This document shows, piece by piece, positions 12,024-21,969 of a stretch of DNA of 64,000 nucleotides. This stretch comes from Nageia nagi (taxonomy: Eukaryota > Pinophyta): assembly GCA_050084985.1 (NCBI GenBank), contig JBITNC010000002.1, forward strand, positions 4,960,001 through 5,024,000, in the 5' to 3' direction. The stretch's first letter is position 1. Each line of letters opens with the position of its first letter. The notes under the pieces are model-generated. The model was not told where the DNA came from, ran no database searches, and saw nothing but the letters and a program-made list of their open reading frames with translations. Made by a program: the position numbers and the translations under genes.

Positions 12024-12206
12024 GGGAGTTGGACTCCCTGCCAAGAGGCATGGTAATTGATATGGAGCTAACTCCGCCAAGGGGCATGCAATGTGGAGCT
12101 AAAACTCTGCTAAGAGGCATATGATAAACTACTGATAATCTAATAAATCTAACCAAACTAATAAATCTGACCAATCTGGGAGTTGGAACTTCGCCAAGAG
12201 GCATAA
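12024..12206 (-). repeat. Degenerate tandem repeats in the 3' untranslated region
   Basis: Four diverged units of about 28 bp begin near 12024, 12062, 12093 and 12178. They share a GGAGYT...CCGCCAAGRGGCAT core on the plus strand. The first three are close together; the fourth is separated by about 55 bp. Tandem repeats between integrase and the 3' LTR are a known trait of Tat-clade elements. Confidence 0.7.
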
Positions 12207-12401
12207 AGGATCTTCAAACTAGCTGCTTCTGCCTTAAAGATAGGATCGTGAGCAACCTACTTCTCATGGATATGGAGCATGAGCACTCCTCTTCTGACCT
12301 CAAATTGACTCTCTGATTTGGCTCTGTGACATCTGCTCGCATGATCATTCCTTTAGTATACTTCGCTATGACCCAGACGCATGCATCGACCCGCAGGCCA
12401 C

Positions 12402-13135
12402 CTAGATGTAATACTTCTTCAAATGCCTAGCATTGATGGGATTCTTGAGAATCTCCCCATCCAATGTAGACAACCTGTAAGCACCTCTGCCAAATACTTC
12501 TATAATAAGGTATGGTCCAACCCAATTTGGCTCAAACTTTCCCTTAAGCTCATCTCTGGCTGTAGTATTGGAAATATTCTCCTGCAAGACCATATCTCCA
12601 ACCTCAAAATCCTTAGGGACCACTCTCTTGCCATATGATCTTTTAATCCTTCACTGATATGCTCTGAGGTGTTCTAATGTAGTGATTCTCTTTTCATCTA
12701 GTGCTTCAAGTTGATTCAATCTTGCCTCCAAATATTATGGTTCCTTCATCACATCCTTGAGTGCAATCCTTAAAGATGGGATCTCAATCTCAAGAGGGAT
12801 AACTGCCTCATCTCCAAACACAAGAGAGTATGGGGTAGCACCTGTTGCTATCCTTTCACTTGTCCTATATCCCCATAAAGCGTAAGGTAATTACTCATGC
12901 CAATCCTTCCCATTCTTCTTGATATTCTTGGCCAATATCCTTTTGATCGTCTTATTTGTAGCTTCAACCTGCCCATTACCTTGAGGGTAGTAAACTGAAG
13001 AAAATCTCTGCTCAATCCTCATTTTTTGGCAAAATTCTTTGATATCCTTACCTATGAAGTTAGCCCCATTGTCCATAACCAACATTTTTGGTATGCCAAA
13101 CCTACAAATGATGTATTCCTTGATGAAGCTAGTTT
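12402..13135 (-). pseudogene. Truncated integrase of the Tat-like element (second catalytic half and C-terminal GPY region)
   Basis: This block starts abruptly inside the catalytic core at FIKEYIICRFGIP. It keeps the second catalytic aspartate (VMDNGANFIG) and the glutamate (GNGQVEATNKTI). It then runs through a YALWGYRTS segment to the C-terminal module, where FEPNWVGPYLIIEVFGRG is the GPY/F signature and NARHLKKYYI the usual end. The N-terminal HHCC zinc-binding domain and the first catalytic Asp are absent: the upstream RNase H linker joins directly near 13130-13145. Stops at 12891, 12735 and 12651 interrupt the rest. Integrase activity is impossible from this copy. Confidence 0.9.
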
Positions 13136-13540
13136 CTTTGTCCTCAACTTCCAATGGTATAAGCGATGCCGCACTTGCCATTGCATCTGCTAGTCTGTTG
13201 CTACTCCTTGGGACACTTTCCAATTGATATCCTTTGAAATGTGTGAGTAACTTGATAACGTAATCCCTATAAGGGATAAGCTTTTCATCTTTGGTCTTGT
13301 AAACCTCGTTGACCTGCTTAACTATTAGCTATGAATCTCCATAAATATGTATCCGTGAAATACCAATTTCTATAGCTGCCTTCAAGCCCAATATAAGAGC
13401 TTCATATTCTACCATATTGTTAGTGCATTCAAATTACAATTTGTAGGACATAGGAATGACATCATTCTATGGGGATATTAACGTAATTCCTGCTCCTGAT
13501 CCATGTATACACCTAGACCCATCAAAGTATAACTTCCAAG
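13136..13540 (-). pseudogene. Second (archaeal-type) RNase H domain
   Basis: After the first RNase H, the frame holds WKLYFDGSRCIHGSGAGI, then a VEYEALILGLKAA segment, then GDS and an NRLADAMASAAS segment. This is the D...E...D arrangement of a type-I archaeal-like RNase H, known as an extra domain acquired by Tat-clade gypsy elements. The catalytic acidic residues are visible, but stops at 13467, 13434 and 13329 interrupt it. It joins the integrase fragment in frame. Confidence 0.85.
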
Positions 13541-14903
13541 GTTTAGATTCTCTTGAAAATGGAACGTCGGTGGTCCTATCATCATCATAAATAGGTCGTA
13601 GGTGGTCCTTCTCTGCAACCTCTACCATATCTATTAATGCACATTCATCCTTAAATTCTTCTCTAATCTCTGTACTATCCCTTGTGGGGAATTTTGCAAC
13701 AAAATCTGCGATTGCCTGTCCCTTAACTGATTTTTGCTTGACAAATCTGAGATCAAATTCTTGAAGTAACATAACCCATTTTGCTGCTCTTCCATCAAGG
13801 CAAGGCTTTGACATTAAGTACCTCAATGGATCTGCCCATGTAAGCACATGTGTAGTGCTATTGATCATGTAATGCCGCAACCTTTCAGTAGCAAACACCA
13901 CACATTGACATAACTTCTCAATAGGAGTGTATCTAGTCTCATAATCCTTCAATGTCCTGTTGGTAAAATAGATAGCCCTCTCTTTACCATCTTCCTCCTT
14001 CTTAGCAAGCATTACTCCAAATGCATGCTCTGTAGCTGAAACATAAAGCCAAAGGGGTTCTCCATGCCCATATGGAGCTAACACCGGTGGGTGTAACAAA
14101 TATTCTTTTATCTTATCAAATGACTCTTGACATTTATCATCCCATTTAAACTCAACATCTTTCTTAAGTAAATGAGACATAGGAGCTATCTTGTCCGTTA
14201 ATTGACATATAAATCTTCTAATGGCCTGTATTTTACCTTGTAAACTCCTTAATTGCTTGAGATTTGTTGGAGGTGCCATTTCTGTGATGGCTTTGATCTT
14301 TTTGGGATCCACTTCCACATCTCTCCTTGAGACAATATGTCCCAAGAGTTTTCCTGATGACACACCAAATACACACTTTTGTGGCTTAACTCTTAACTTG
14401 TACTGTCTCATCCTCTCAAATGCTACTTTCAAATCTTGAACATGATCTTCTTTATTCTTGGATTTTATCAAAATGTCATCAACATATACCTCAACTGTCT
14501 TATGAATGAAATCATGGAACATAGCTATCATGGCTCTTTGGTATGTAGCTCCCGCATTCTTGAGACCAAATGGCATTACCTTGTAGCAAAAGTTACCCCA
14601 GGGTGTTCTAAAAGTTATTTTATGTTGATCACTCTCTTTGATTTTAATCTGATTATATCCCAAAAAGCCATCCATAAATGACAACATCTCATATCCTGCT
14701 AAGCTATCAATGATCATATCTATGTTAGGCAATGGAAAATCATCTTTTGGAAAAGCCTTGTTGAGATCCCTAAAATCAGTACACACTCTGATTTCACCTG
14801 TAGGCTTCTTAACTGGAACTATATTAGCCATCCATTCTGAGTAGTCTATGGATCTTATGAATCCAACTTCTAGCAATTTCTCTATTTCCTTCTTCACGAG
14901 CAA
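13541..14903 (-). pseudogene. Reverse transcriptase and first RNase H of the Tat-like element
   Basis: An uninterrupted stretch with full RT motifs: VKKPTGEIRVCTDFRDLN, the SFMDGFLGYNQI palm segment, FRTPWGNFCYKVMPFGLKNA and the active site VEVYVDDILIKSK (14475-14486), with both aspartates intact. The first RNase H follows (YVSATEHAFGVMLA, then YFTNRTLKDYETRYTPIEK). In place of the usual DAS-type start it reads VSATEH, so its first catalytic Asp appears lost, as often seen in Tat elements that carry a second RNase H. The stretch opens with TTG and is preceded by in-frame stops at 14925 and 14910. It is therefore an interior part of the polyprotein with no true start. This is the best-preserved RT in the window. 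Confidence 0.93.
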
Positions 14904-15155
14904 TGAAACCTAAAAAGGCATTTTTCATGGCTTTTGTTTTACTGGCATTGCCCCTTTTTCGACCACTAGGTTATGAACCACAAAATTCTCATCTAACCCT
15001 GGCATATCTTTGTAAGACCATGCAAATAGCTCGGAATAATTGTGAAAAGACTGAACTAATTCATTCTGCAATGGTGCCTCAAGAAGCTTACCCGTTTTTA
15101 GTATTCACGGTATCTCTTGAGAGCCGATATTAACTTCTTCAATTTCTTCATTCAA

Positions 15156-15425
15156 CTAGGTAACCTCATATTCTGATGGCAAAGGGAATGGTAACTCTCC
15201 CAATCCCTCAATCTTGTCATCTCTGGATTCCTCGAAACAATCATGTATATCTGGACAATGCGTTTGAATTCTCTTTTTGTGCCTTATTGGATATTCTGTT
15301 CTAGCGCCTAATACTTCTAAAAAGGAATCATCATTCTGAAATAGATCTATAGTGTGTATAGCATCTTCCTCATCAATCTCGTAATCAATTACATAACAAT
15401 TGCTTACCCACTCATTGATCTGCAT
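15156..15425 (-). pseudogene. Acidic protease-RT linker of the Tat-like polyprotein
   Basis: An 89-residue open stretch between protease and RT, rich in Asp and Glu (for example YEIDEEDAIHTIDL), with no domain I recognise. It is in the same frame as both neighbours. It is bounded by stops at 15465 and 15483 upstream and 15156 downstream, with another at 15105. The ATG at its start may be fortuitous. Confidence 0.65.
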
Positions 15426-15575
15426 TGTTTTTGAAATTTTGTCCTGACAAACGTGATCACCACCCTAATATGAAATTATACTTTACTGGTTTTTCTTTGT
15501 TTCTTCCCCAGAAGAAGACCGTCGGTGGTCCCCTATCACTAAAAAGGAGTGCAGGCATTCTTCTTCCTGACCTTG

Positions 15576-16265
15576 CTACTGTTCGTTGAAGTTTCCATCT
15601 AAACTGATTTCATTGACATTCGTGATAACATATGAACCAATCCCGATATCCATCACATTGATTTTCTGTAATGCTTTCCTGTAAATTCGATCATTCCTGG
15701 CTATAAGGGTTTCATATTCCACATCACATGGAACAAATTTCTCTGAGAGGACAAAGTTACACTGCTTGGCCATCTGTTCATCTACCTCAACCTTATAGAC
15801 ATTCCTCTCAAAATAGAATTTAAAACACCTATGTAACGTTGATGCCACTCCATCCATATCATCTATCCAAGGTCTTCCAAGAATGAAGTTGAATGAAGGC
15901 TTTCCTTCCATGATATAAAATAGAGTGTCAAGCACTTTATTACCAACCTTGATTGGTAATGTGATAATTTCTGCACATCTTCTAGGTATGCCATCAAATC
16001 CCTTGACTCTCATGGTAGTCTCTTCTCTTGGAGGTAGCACATCCGGATCAAATTGCTCCAATAGATGAGTGGTAGCAATATTCAGGGCTACCCCACCATC
16101 TATCAATGACCTCTTAACTGTTATTCCAAAGGCATCCACCTTAATGAACAAAGGTGGATGAATCTTAGTGACGTCCTTACTAGGCTTCTCGCTAGGGTAA
16201 AGTGTAATAACTTCCCCTTTACCCCAAATCTCTACCTTTTCTATAAAAGTAGCAATAGAAATATT
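15576..16265 (-). pseudogene. Retroviral-type aspartic protease of the Tat-like element
   Basis: The protease core reads KRSLIDGGVALNIATTHLLE, with IDGG in place of the usual D-S/T-G and the hydrophobic triplet-plus-NI context typical of Tat proteases. The second conserved patch is FNFILGRPWIDDM. The domain is in the same frame as Gag and follows it after a single TGA codon (16266-16268). The open stretch therefore begins right after that stop, and no ATG is needed if the protein is made as a Gag-Pol fusion. A TAG at 15576 ends it. Confidence 0.9.
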
Positions 16266-17636
16266 TCAATCTATCTGACTATTCCTAAAAACTTGATTCA
16301 TCATCTCCCTATGAGGTGCTAAAATCTGAAGTAACTCAAAAAGACTAACCTTAGCTTGTGTGCTCTTTAATTGCTCAATCAAATCGAAACCTCTAGGATC
16401 TTTTGGTAGCTCCTTCTCGCAAGTAACTGGATCGACCATCTCTCTAGCTCTCCCTCTTGTGAGTGCCACACAAACATCTTCATGGAAAATCACATTGACA
16501 TGTTGCTCTTCCTCTGCATCTTCGACCTTTGCCAGACACACATAGAATCCATCTTCTATGAGCTTCTGTATTCTGTTCCTAAGGCTTCCACATCCATTAG
16601 TAGCATGGCCCTTAGTCTGATGATACTCGCAATACCTATCTTCTTTATACCAAGCAGGTCTTTCTGCTGTAGGATCTTCTTCATGCTTAGGTAAGGGTTG
16701 TAACAACCCTTTCGCCACAAGGTCTTTTAGGATATATCTCGGAGGTATGGGAAATTTCACAAATTTCCTCTCTTTCGGCCTGCTTGTCTTCTCGGCCACA
16801 TGGATAGTTTTCTCCTTCTTTGGTGATTGTGATCTTTTATCCTTTGCTTTAGTCTTATCATCACTACCATACTTCACAAGCCCTAGCTTCACAAGGACTT
16901 TCTCTTTCTCTAATAATTTATATGTCATATCCAAAAATGCAAGATGTGTATAATCAATGACATGTGATTGTAAGAGTAAGATAACAGCTTCTTTAAAAAT
17001 ATTATTTACCTCTTTTTCCATCAATCTGGTCTTCACTTGTTGCCATGTCTTCTTAAACCTCACAACAAATTTGTCCAGTTTCTCATCACTATCTTGCTTT
17101 ATAGTGCATAAATCTAATACCATAACCTCCTGCTTGATGTTATGCTTGTATTGCTCAAGGAATAAACTACTGAATTCTCCAAATGATGTGATGGACCCTT
17201 TAGGTAGGGCATAAAACCATTCTCGAGCCTCTCCCTCCAAGCTATGGGGAAAGAATTTGGCTTGTATTCTTTGATCTGTACCGATTTTGAGTTCGCACTC
17301 ATCCTTTAATCCTTGTAGATGTCTCCTCAGATCTCCTTCACCATTGAACTTGTAGAATTTTGTCTCTTTATAATTAGATGGTGGCATGTGCCTACGAATC
17401 TCATCGCATAGGGGACTACCAAATTCAAAAGAATCATTAGGCAAAGCTGATCCCCTTACCAATCTATCGATTTGCCTTTGCATACCCTCTATAGTAGCTT
17501 GAAAGTTACTATTGTCACCCTCAGCACTATTTTGCATTCCTTCGGATCCCTCTGGACCATCATGTTTGATTTCCCCCAATAATTCATCCAGATCTCTTCT
17601 TGAAATACTACGCAAGAATAATTTAAGCTGATCCAT
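16266..17636 (-). CDS. Gag polyprotein of the Tat-like element, intact 456-codon frame
   Basis: The only full-length open retroelement protein here. The first ATG (17636) gives MDQLKLFLRSISRRDLDELL; the frame is open five codons further upstream from a GTG, which a plant would not use. The central retrotransposon-gag domain includes REWFYALPKGSITSFGEFSS and a DKFVVRFKKTWQQV segment. A zinc-binding motif CEYHQTKGHATNGC (C-x2-H-x4-H-x4-C, about residues 336-349) replaces the usual CCHC knuckle, as is typical of Tat-clade Gag. A Lys-rich basic stretch precedes it. Gag forms the particle that packages element RNA. The frame continues past the TGA into protease, so that stop is either a readthrough point or a later mutation. 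Confidence 0.93.
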   Translation of the reverse strand: MDQLKLFLRSISRRDLDELLGEIKHDGPEGSEGMQNSAEGDNSNFQATIEGMQRQIDRLVRGSALPNDSFEFGSPLCDEIRRHMPPSNYKETKFYKFNGEGDLRRHLQGLKDECELKIGTDQRIQAKFFPHSLEGEAREWFYALPKGSITSFGEFSSLFLEQYKHNIKQEVMVLDLCTIKQDSDEKLDKFVVRFKKTWQQVKTRLMEKEVNNIFKEAVILLLQSHVIDYTHLAFLDMTYKLLEKEKVLVKLGLVKYGSDDKTKAKDKRSQSPKKEKTIHVAEKTSRPKERKFVKFPIPPRYILKDLVAKGLLQPLPKHEEDPTAERPAWYKEDRYCEYHQTKGHATNGCGSLRNRIQKLIEDGFYVCLAKVEDAEEEQHVNVIFHEDVCVALTRGRAREMVDPVTCEKELPKDPRGFDLIEQLKSTQAKVSLFELLQILAPHREMMNQVFRNSQID

Positions 17637-17709
17637 AACTGAAACACTCACAAAATAGATATTAGTCCTAACTAAAACCCTTAGGGTTTTAGTACAATGA
17701 TGTAAACTT

Positions 17710-17725
17710 CATGTTGGGTTCACCA
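17710..17725 (-). promoter_or_regulatory. Primer-binding site candidate of the Tat-like element
   Basis: On the minus strand TGGTGAACCCAACATG starts 2 nt inside the 5' LTR. Position and the leading TGG, which pairs with tRNA CCA, fit a primer-binding site. It is not the initiator-Met type, and I could not assign the tRNA by eye. Confidence 0.65.
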
Positions 17726-17727
17726 GA

Positions 17728-18596
17728 TGTTTACAAGTAAAAAAAATTCGAGCATGCAAATAAACGAGTAATAAAGGAAAACATTCACACACTCGAATGC
17801 ACTTGTAACTTGAGCTACGGATAGTAATTTATACACAGAATAATGAAAGATAACAACAAGTATTTTGACAAATTGATAAAACTTGAAATTTGCTTGATAA
17901 ATTCAGGTTCACTGATAAGTATGTAACAAGTAAATGCAAAATATGGATGATAAAATAGGCGTAAAATGGCATTGCCTATCAAGACTGAAGTTATATACCC
18001 ACTTCACAGAGCGCATTCGAAACGAAGCCGATGACGAAATCCTGGGATCCAATGTTGTCCACACCTGAAATCACGAAGCTAAAAAGTCATAGAAGAAGGC
18101 TGCGGGTAGTGTTTATCGCACTAGATAGGAACATCGACAGTTTGTATTCGTCCACAGAGAGCACCGACAGCCTTCGATAGGCTATGATCCATCTCCAACG
18201 AGTCTACACCCCCACTAAAATCTCAAGATGATCGTAGTATGATTATCAGATAGGTCTCTCAGTTCTTCAGAATGCTCGCAAGAAGGGGATACATAAAATT
18301 AGGCTTGACAGGCGATGTTAAGAGACACCTTACAATATGATTGCCATTATCAAGACCATACGCGGGATCATGTGTATCCTCGATGATGGACTTACTATTA
18401 GATCCCTTATTTATATAGGTAGTAGATAATATGACGCACTCCTTGAGTCGGCATGTACCTACATAAGCAAGAGAAACATAGTAAATAATGATATATATTA
18501 ATGAAATCCAAGATAACATTAATAACTAATTATAAGTGCAGGCAACTATTTTATAATGTATTAACAAATACATAAATCAAATTTTATGTGTTAACA
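17728..18596 (-). repeat. 5' LTR of the Tat-like gypsy element
   Basis: An 869-bp LTR paired with 10736-11607, with the same TGTTTACA...TGTTAACA ends. On the minus strand it contains the putative promoter and runs into the primer-binding site and then gag. Confidence 0.95.
18407..18417 (-). promoter_or_regulatory. TATA-like promoter element in the 5' LTR
   Basis: TATATAAATAA on the minus strand, about 180 bp inside the LTR start at 18596. It is preserved at the equivalent place in the 3' LTR (11418-11428). Confidence 0.55.
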
Positions 18597-21500
18597 CACC
18601 TTCCCATTTGATTAGCATATTTATGAAACTATATGTTTGGATCTAGTGTATTCCCATACTATGTCATAATTCCCCCCAAATTGAAGATTAATAATTACAA
18701 TGAAGAAAAATATAGTCAATTGATTCTTTTTCTCTTTCACAAAGAGCATATTTGTTAAAGAGTTGAAAGTCCCTTCTCATTAGGTTACCAAGAATTAATA
18801 TCTTATTATATATTGTGATCCATACAAATAAGTTAATTATCTTTTAGAATTATGCCTTTGGTGTTTGTTATCATCCATATCTTATTCTATGAATTATTAT
18901 CATTTTGGGAAACAAATTTCATTATTATTTTTACCTTGTATTTTTTTAACTTATCCTTATTCCATATTGGAGTATCCTTCTTATTATTAAAGATGCTCCT
19001 TAAGCTCATCTCCTTCCTCATTGTTTATAATTATTGGTTTATCATCTCATTATTTCCTTATTTAATATACCATATATCTCCATTCTCCTATACCATGATA
19101 TAATCAAATATTTTAACTCCTTAATTCTCCTTTGATCATTGCACTACAAATTTTAGATCTTGATAATGTATTAATGGATATTTTCTCAACCACTAATCAC
19201 CATAAAGGAAGGTATCATTCCATTCCTTACCTCCCAAGAGATATGGTTGCAAAATAATTTTCTTATTTCCACTAGGTCATTCCAAAAGATAAAACTTGTA
19301 GGGAGATTTTCAATCTTGAAGAAGTAATTAGATTTTTGCATGTACTTTGCCTAATATTCTTATCCATTATGTATTTTCCTCCTTTCTTAGTTTCCAATTA
19401 AGTTTACCTCTCAATACTTTACCCAAGATCTTCATCTTCCTTAGTTTTAATCCTCTTTTTAATTTATGTAAAAAAAAATTCCATTCAATCAAATTCCTTA
19501 TCTTCTCTTCTTATGAACCTAACCATAAGAATCTACAAAAATATGATCTATTTTTTTACTATGTTGGCTGACATTTTAAATATAAGAAAAATATAAATTG
19601 GTTGACTTTCAAGGATCTTTATTAACAATAATTTCCTTACATGACTTAAAATTGATTATTTCCATCATACCATATTTCTTGTAATTATATCAAATAGCCC
19701 ATTCCAAAAGCTTTCTTTAACTTCTCCTACAAATAAGGACATTCCAAGATAACACAAAAGGGAGTTGGTTAAGTATTACAACTAATCTTTGTTGCCTCTC
19801 CTTTGGTGTATGAAGAAAAAACACTTTTGTTTTATGAAAGGTCACTTTTTGGTGGGTGGTTTTGTCATGGAGTTCCAATATATTAATAAAGTATTTTTCT
19901 TCTTGAATTGATGCCTTTCCCAGTAGTATACTATTATATATAAATTGATGATGAGCTATATTTATATCTCTTGGAGTTGGTTTGAAGCCTCTTATGATGT
20001 TATTCCTTCTTGTTGCAATTATCAATCTACCTAGAGCCTCTTCCATTATATTAAAGAGATAAGGGAATATAAAATAACCTTTCTTAATGCCCCTCTTTCC
20101 AAATAAGAATCATACAACTTGCACATTGATTAGAATAAAATATTATGATGCAGTTTCACATTAACTGATACATTCCCTCGTTGCAAATTAAACCTATTTT
20201 TTTTCTATATTTTATCTAAGAACTTCCAATTCATCTTATTACATGCCTTCTACATATATGATTTTAAAATAATCCCTTCTTCTTTTCTTTTTTCTATTGA
20301 ATGTATGCTCTTATGCATTGTAATGATACCTTCTATTATTTGCTTCCCTTCATAAATCCATCTTCTTGTTGTGAAATAATATTTGGTAATAAATTTTATA
20401 GTCTACTTGCTAAAATATTGTTTAAAATATTATATATTATATTGCAAAGGCTTTTCGGTATAAATTTCTTAATTTCCTTTGCCCTTGGAAATTCAAGGAT
20501 TAGGGCCAACAAAGTTGTATTGTAGGACTTTAGAAAGTCATTTTGTTGTTGGAATTCTTAAATTGTAGCTATTATATCCTTACCTACTATTGACCAACAC
20601 ACATAAAAGAATTCAACGAGAAAGCCATTAAGTCTAAGTATCTTATTTTTGTTCATTTTTAAAACTTCAACTCTAATTTCCTTTTATGTAGCCATGGAAT
20701 TTAAATTCTCATTCATTTCTTAGTTGATTATCTATGGCATATTCTTCATGATTTTACACATTGTTGAATCATCCTCTACCTGATCTAATTCTAATAAATT
20801 TTGATAAAAATTGATCATTTCCTCCTTGATCTCCTCATTTTTCATTAGTAGTTCTCCATTTTATGTTTTTATCTTAAGAATTTTATTGTAACTTCTTTCG
20901 AAGGTAGTGAGCTTAAAAAATTTAATGTTTTGATCTCCTTTTAGTCAAGATATTCTTGAATTTTTCCTCTAATATATTTCCTCTTATACTAGTGTATTGT
21001 AATAATTACTTAAAACTTATATTCCTTCTCTTTTTATTTCCTGAGTTCTCCTCTTTTCAAATATTTGCTTTTATATTTTTTCAATCTCTCCTTTCTATCT
21101 AATTTTAGAGTTTGCAATTCTTGAAATACCTCTATTTCATTTTAAGCATATTTTTAATATATGTTGTAACATTTTTGCCACTTGAAACATCTTTGCCTCA
21201 TATATCTTTATTTTCCACCATCTTTTTATTTTATTCATAAACTATAGGCATTTTAACCACACATACTCAAATTTAAATGGGCTCTTCTTAATTGGGCCTT
21301 CTGCTTGTAGCTAAAGAGGTGTATGGTTCGAAGCTACTCTTGATAGGGTAGTTAATTGATAATTCTTATAATTTTGAATCCATTCCTTTGTTACTATTAT
21401 TCTATCTAACTTAGATTGAATAAATTTTGATTCCTCTCTCCTAGTTGACCATGTGAACTCGCACACTTTTAGGTTCATATCTATCAATTCTTGATTATAA

Positions 21501-21880
21501 AAAAAAGGTACTCAAATACTTTATGCTTTTTTTCATATCATCATTTCCTTCATAATTTTCCTCTATAGGTATAAATGTATTGAAATCACCTACTATCATC
21601 CATGACTCTTCAATAAAGCTATTCTTATGTAAATTCAGTTCTTTCCATAACTCCTTTCTTCCTACAAGAGTATTTGAAGCATACATATTTCAAATTAAAG
21701 AAATGAATTTATATGGTTTATAAAAGATATGCATAAATATACATCTCCTTAAACCAAATGGTATTTTTTATGCTACTATGGTATCATCATTCCATAAACT
21801 CCATAGGCCCCATGCTCTTCCATATGAAGGTATTACCTTTATTTTGGTTTTTCTCCACATATTTCTCTTTATTAATTATA
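18597..21880 (-). pseudogene. LINE ORF2 remnant: endonuclease, RT and C-terminal region
   Basis: Minus-strand LINE ORF2 in many broken frames. The endonuclease part (21495-21860) shows SWMIVGDFNTFIPIEENY, the conserved GDFN box of AP-like LINE endonucleases. The RT fingers segment near 20300-20520 reads FIPKSLCNIIYNILNNILAS, matching the FRPISLCN family motif. At 19717-20046 the palm segment is well preserved, but the catalytic box is FIYNS where FxDDT is expected: both aspartates are gone (Tyr and Asn), so this RT is dead. A FLWLGSQEE-type thumb segment follows near 19500. The C-terminus is interrupted by the gypsy insertion and continues at 10500-10735. It lies head to head with an ORF1 remnant at 21970. 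Confidence 0.88.
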
Positions 21881-21969
21881 TTTGATATTGTAGTTTGATA
21901 TTAAGCATGGTTAAATTGTAATAGAAGTGCAACCCAAAGATGTAGAAGAGGAGGAAGAAATTGATATAG

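Larger units (their letters stand above)
10736..18596 (-). mobile_element. Ty3/gypsy LTR retrotransposon, Tat-like lineage, complete but decayed
   Basis: A 7.86-kb minus-strand element with two LTRs of about 870 bp, a primer-binding-site candidate, a polypurine tract and a perfect 5-bp target duplication. Domain order is Gag, protease, RT, RNase H, a second (archaeal-type) RNase H and integrase. The second RNase H, the C-x2-H-x4-H-x4-C zinc motif in Gag and tandem repeats in the 3' untranslated region together point to the Tat clade (Tat/Ogre/Retand relatives). All coding blocks lie in one reading frame from 17636 to 12402, with 14 internal stops and no frameshift. An in-frame deletion removed the first half of integrase. 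It cannot move on its own. Confidence 0.93.

Noticed and set aside
12402-17636. Endogenous pararetrovirus origin for the gypsy-type coding blocks
   Set aside because: LTRs, target duplication, primer-binding site and integrase are present and no movement-protein region is seen, so it is an LTR retrotransposon.
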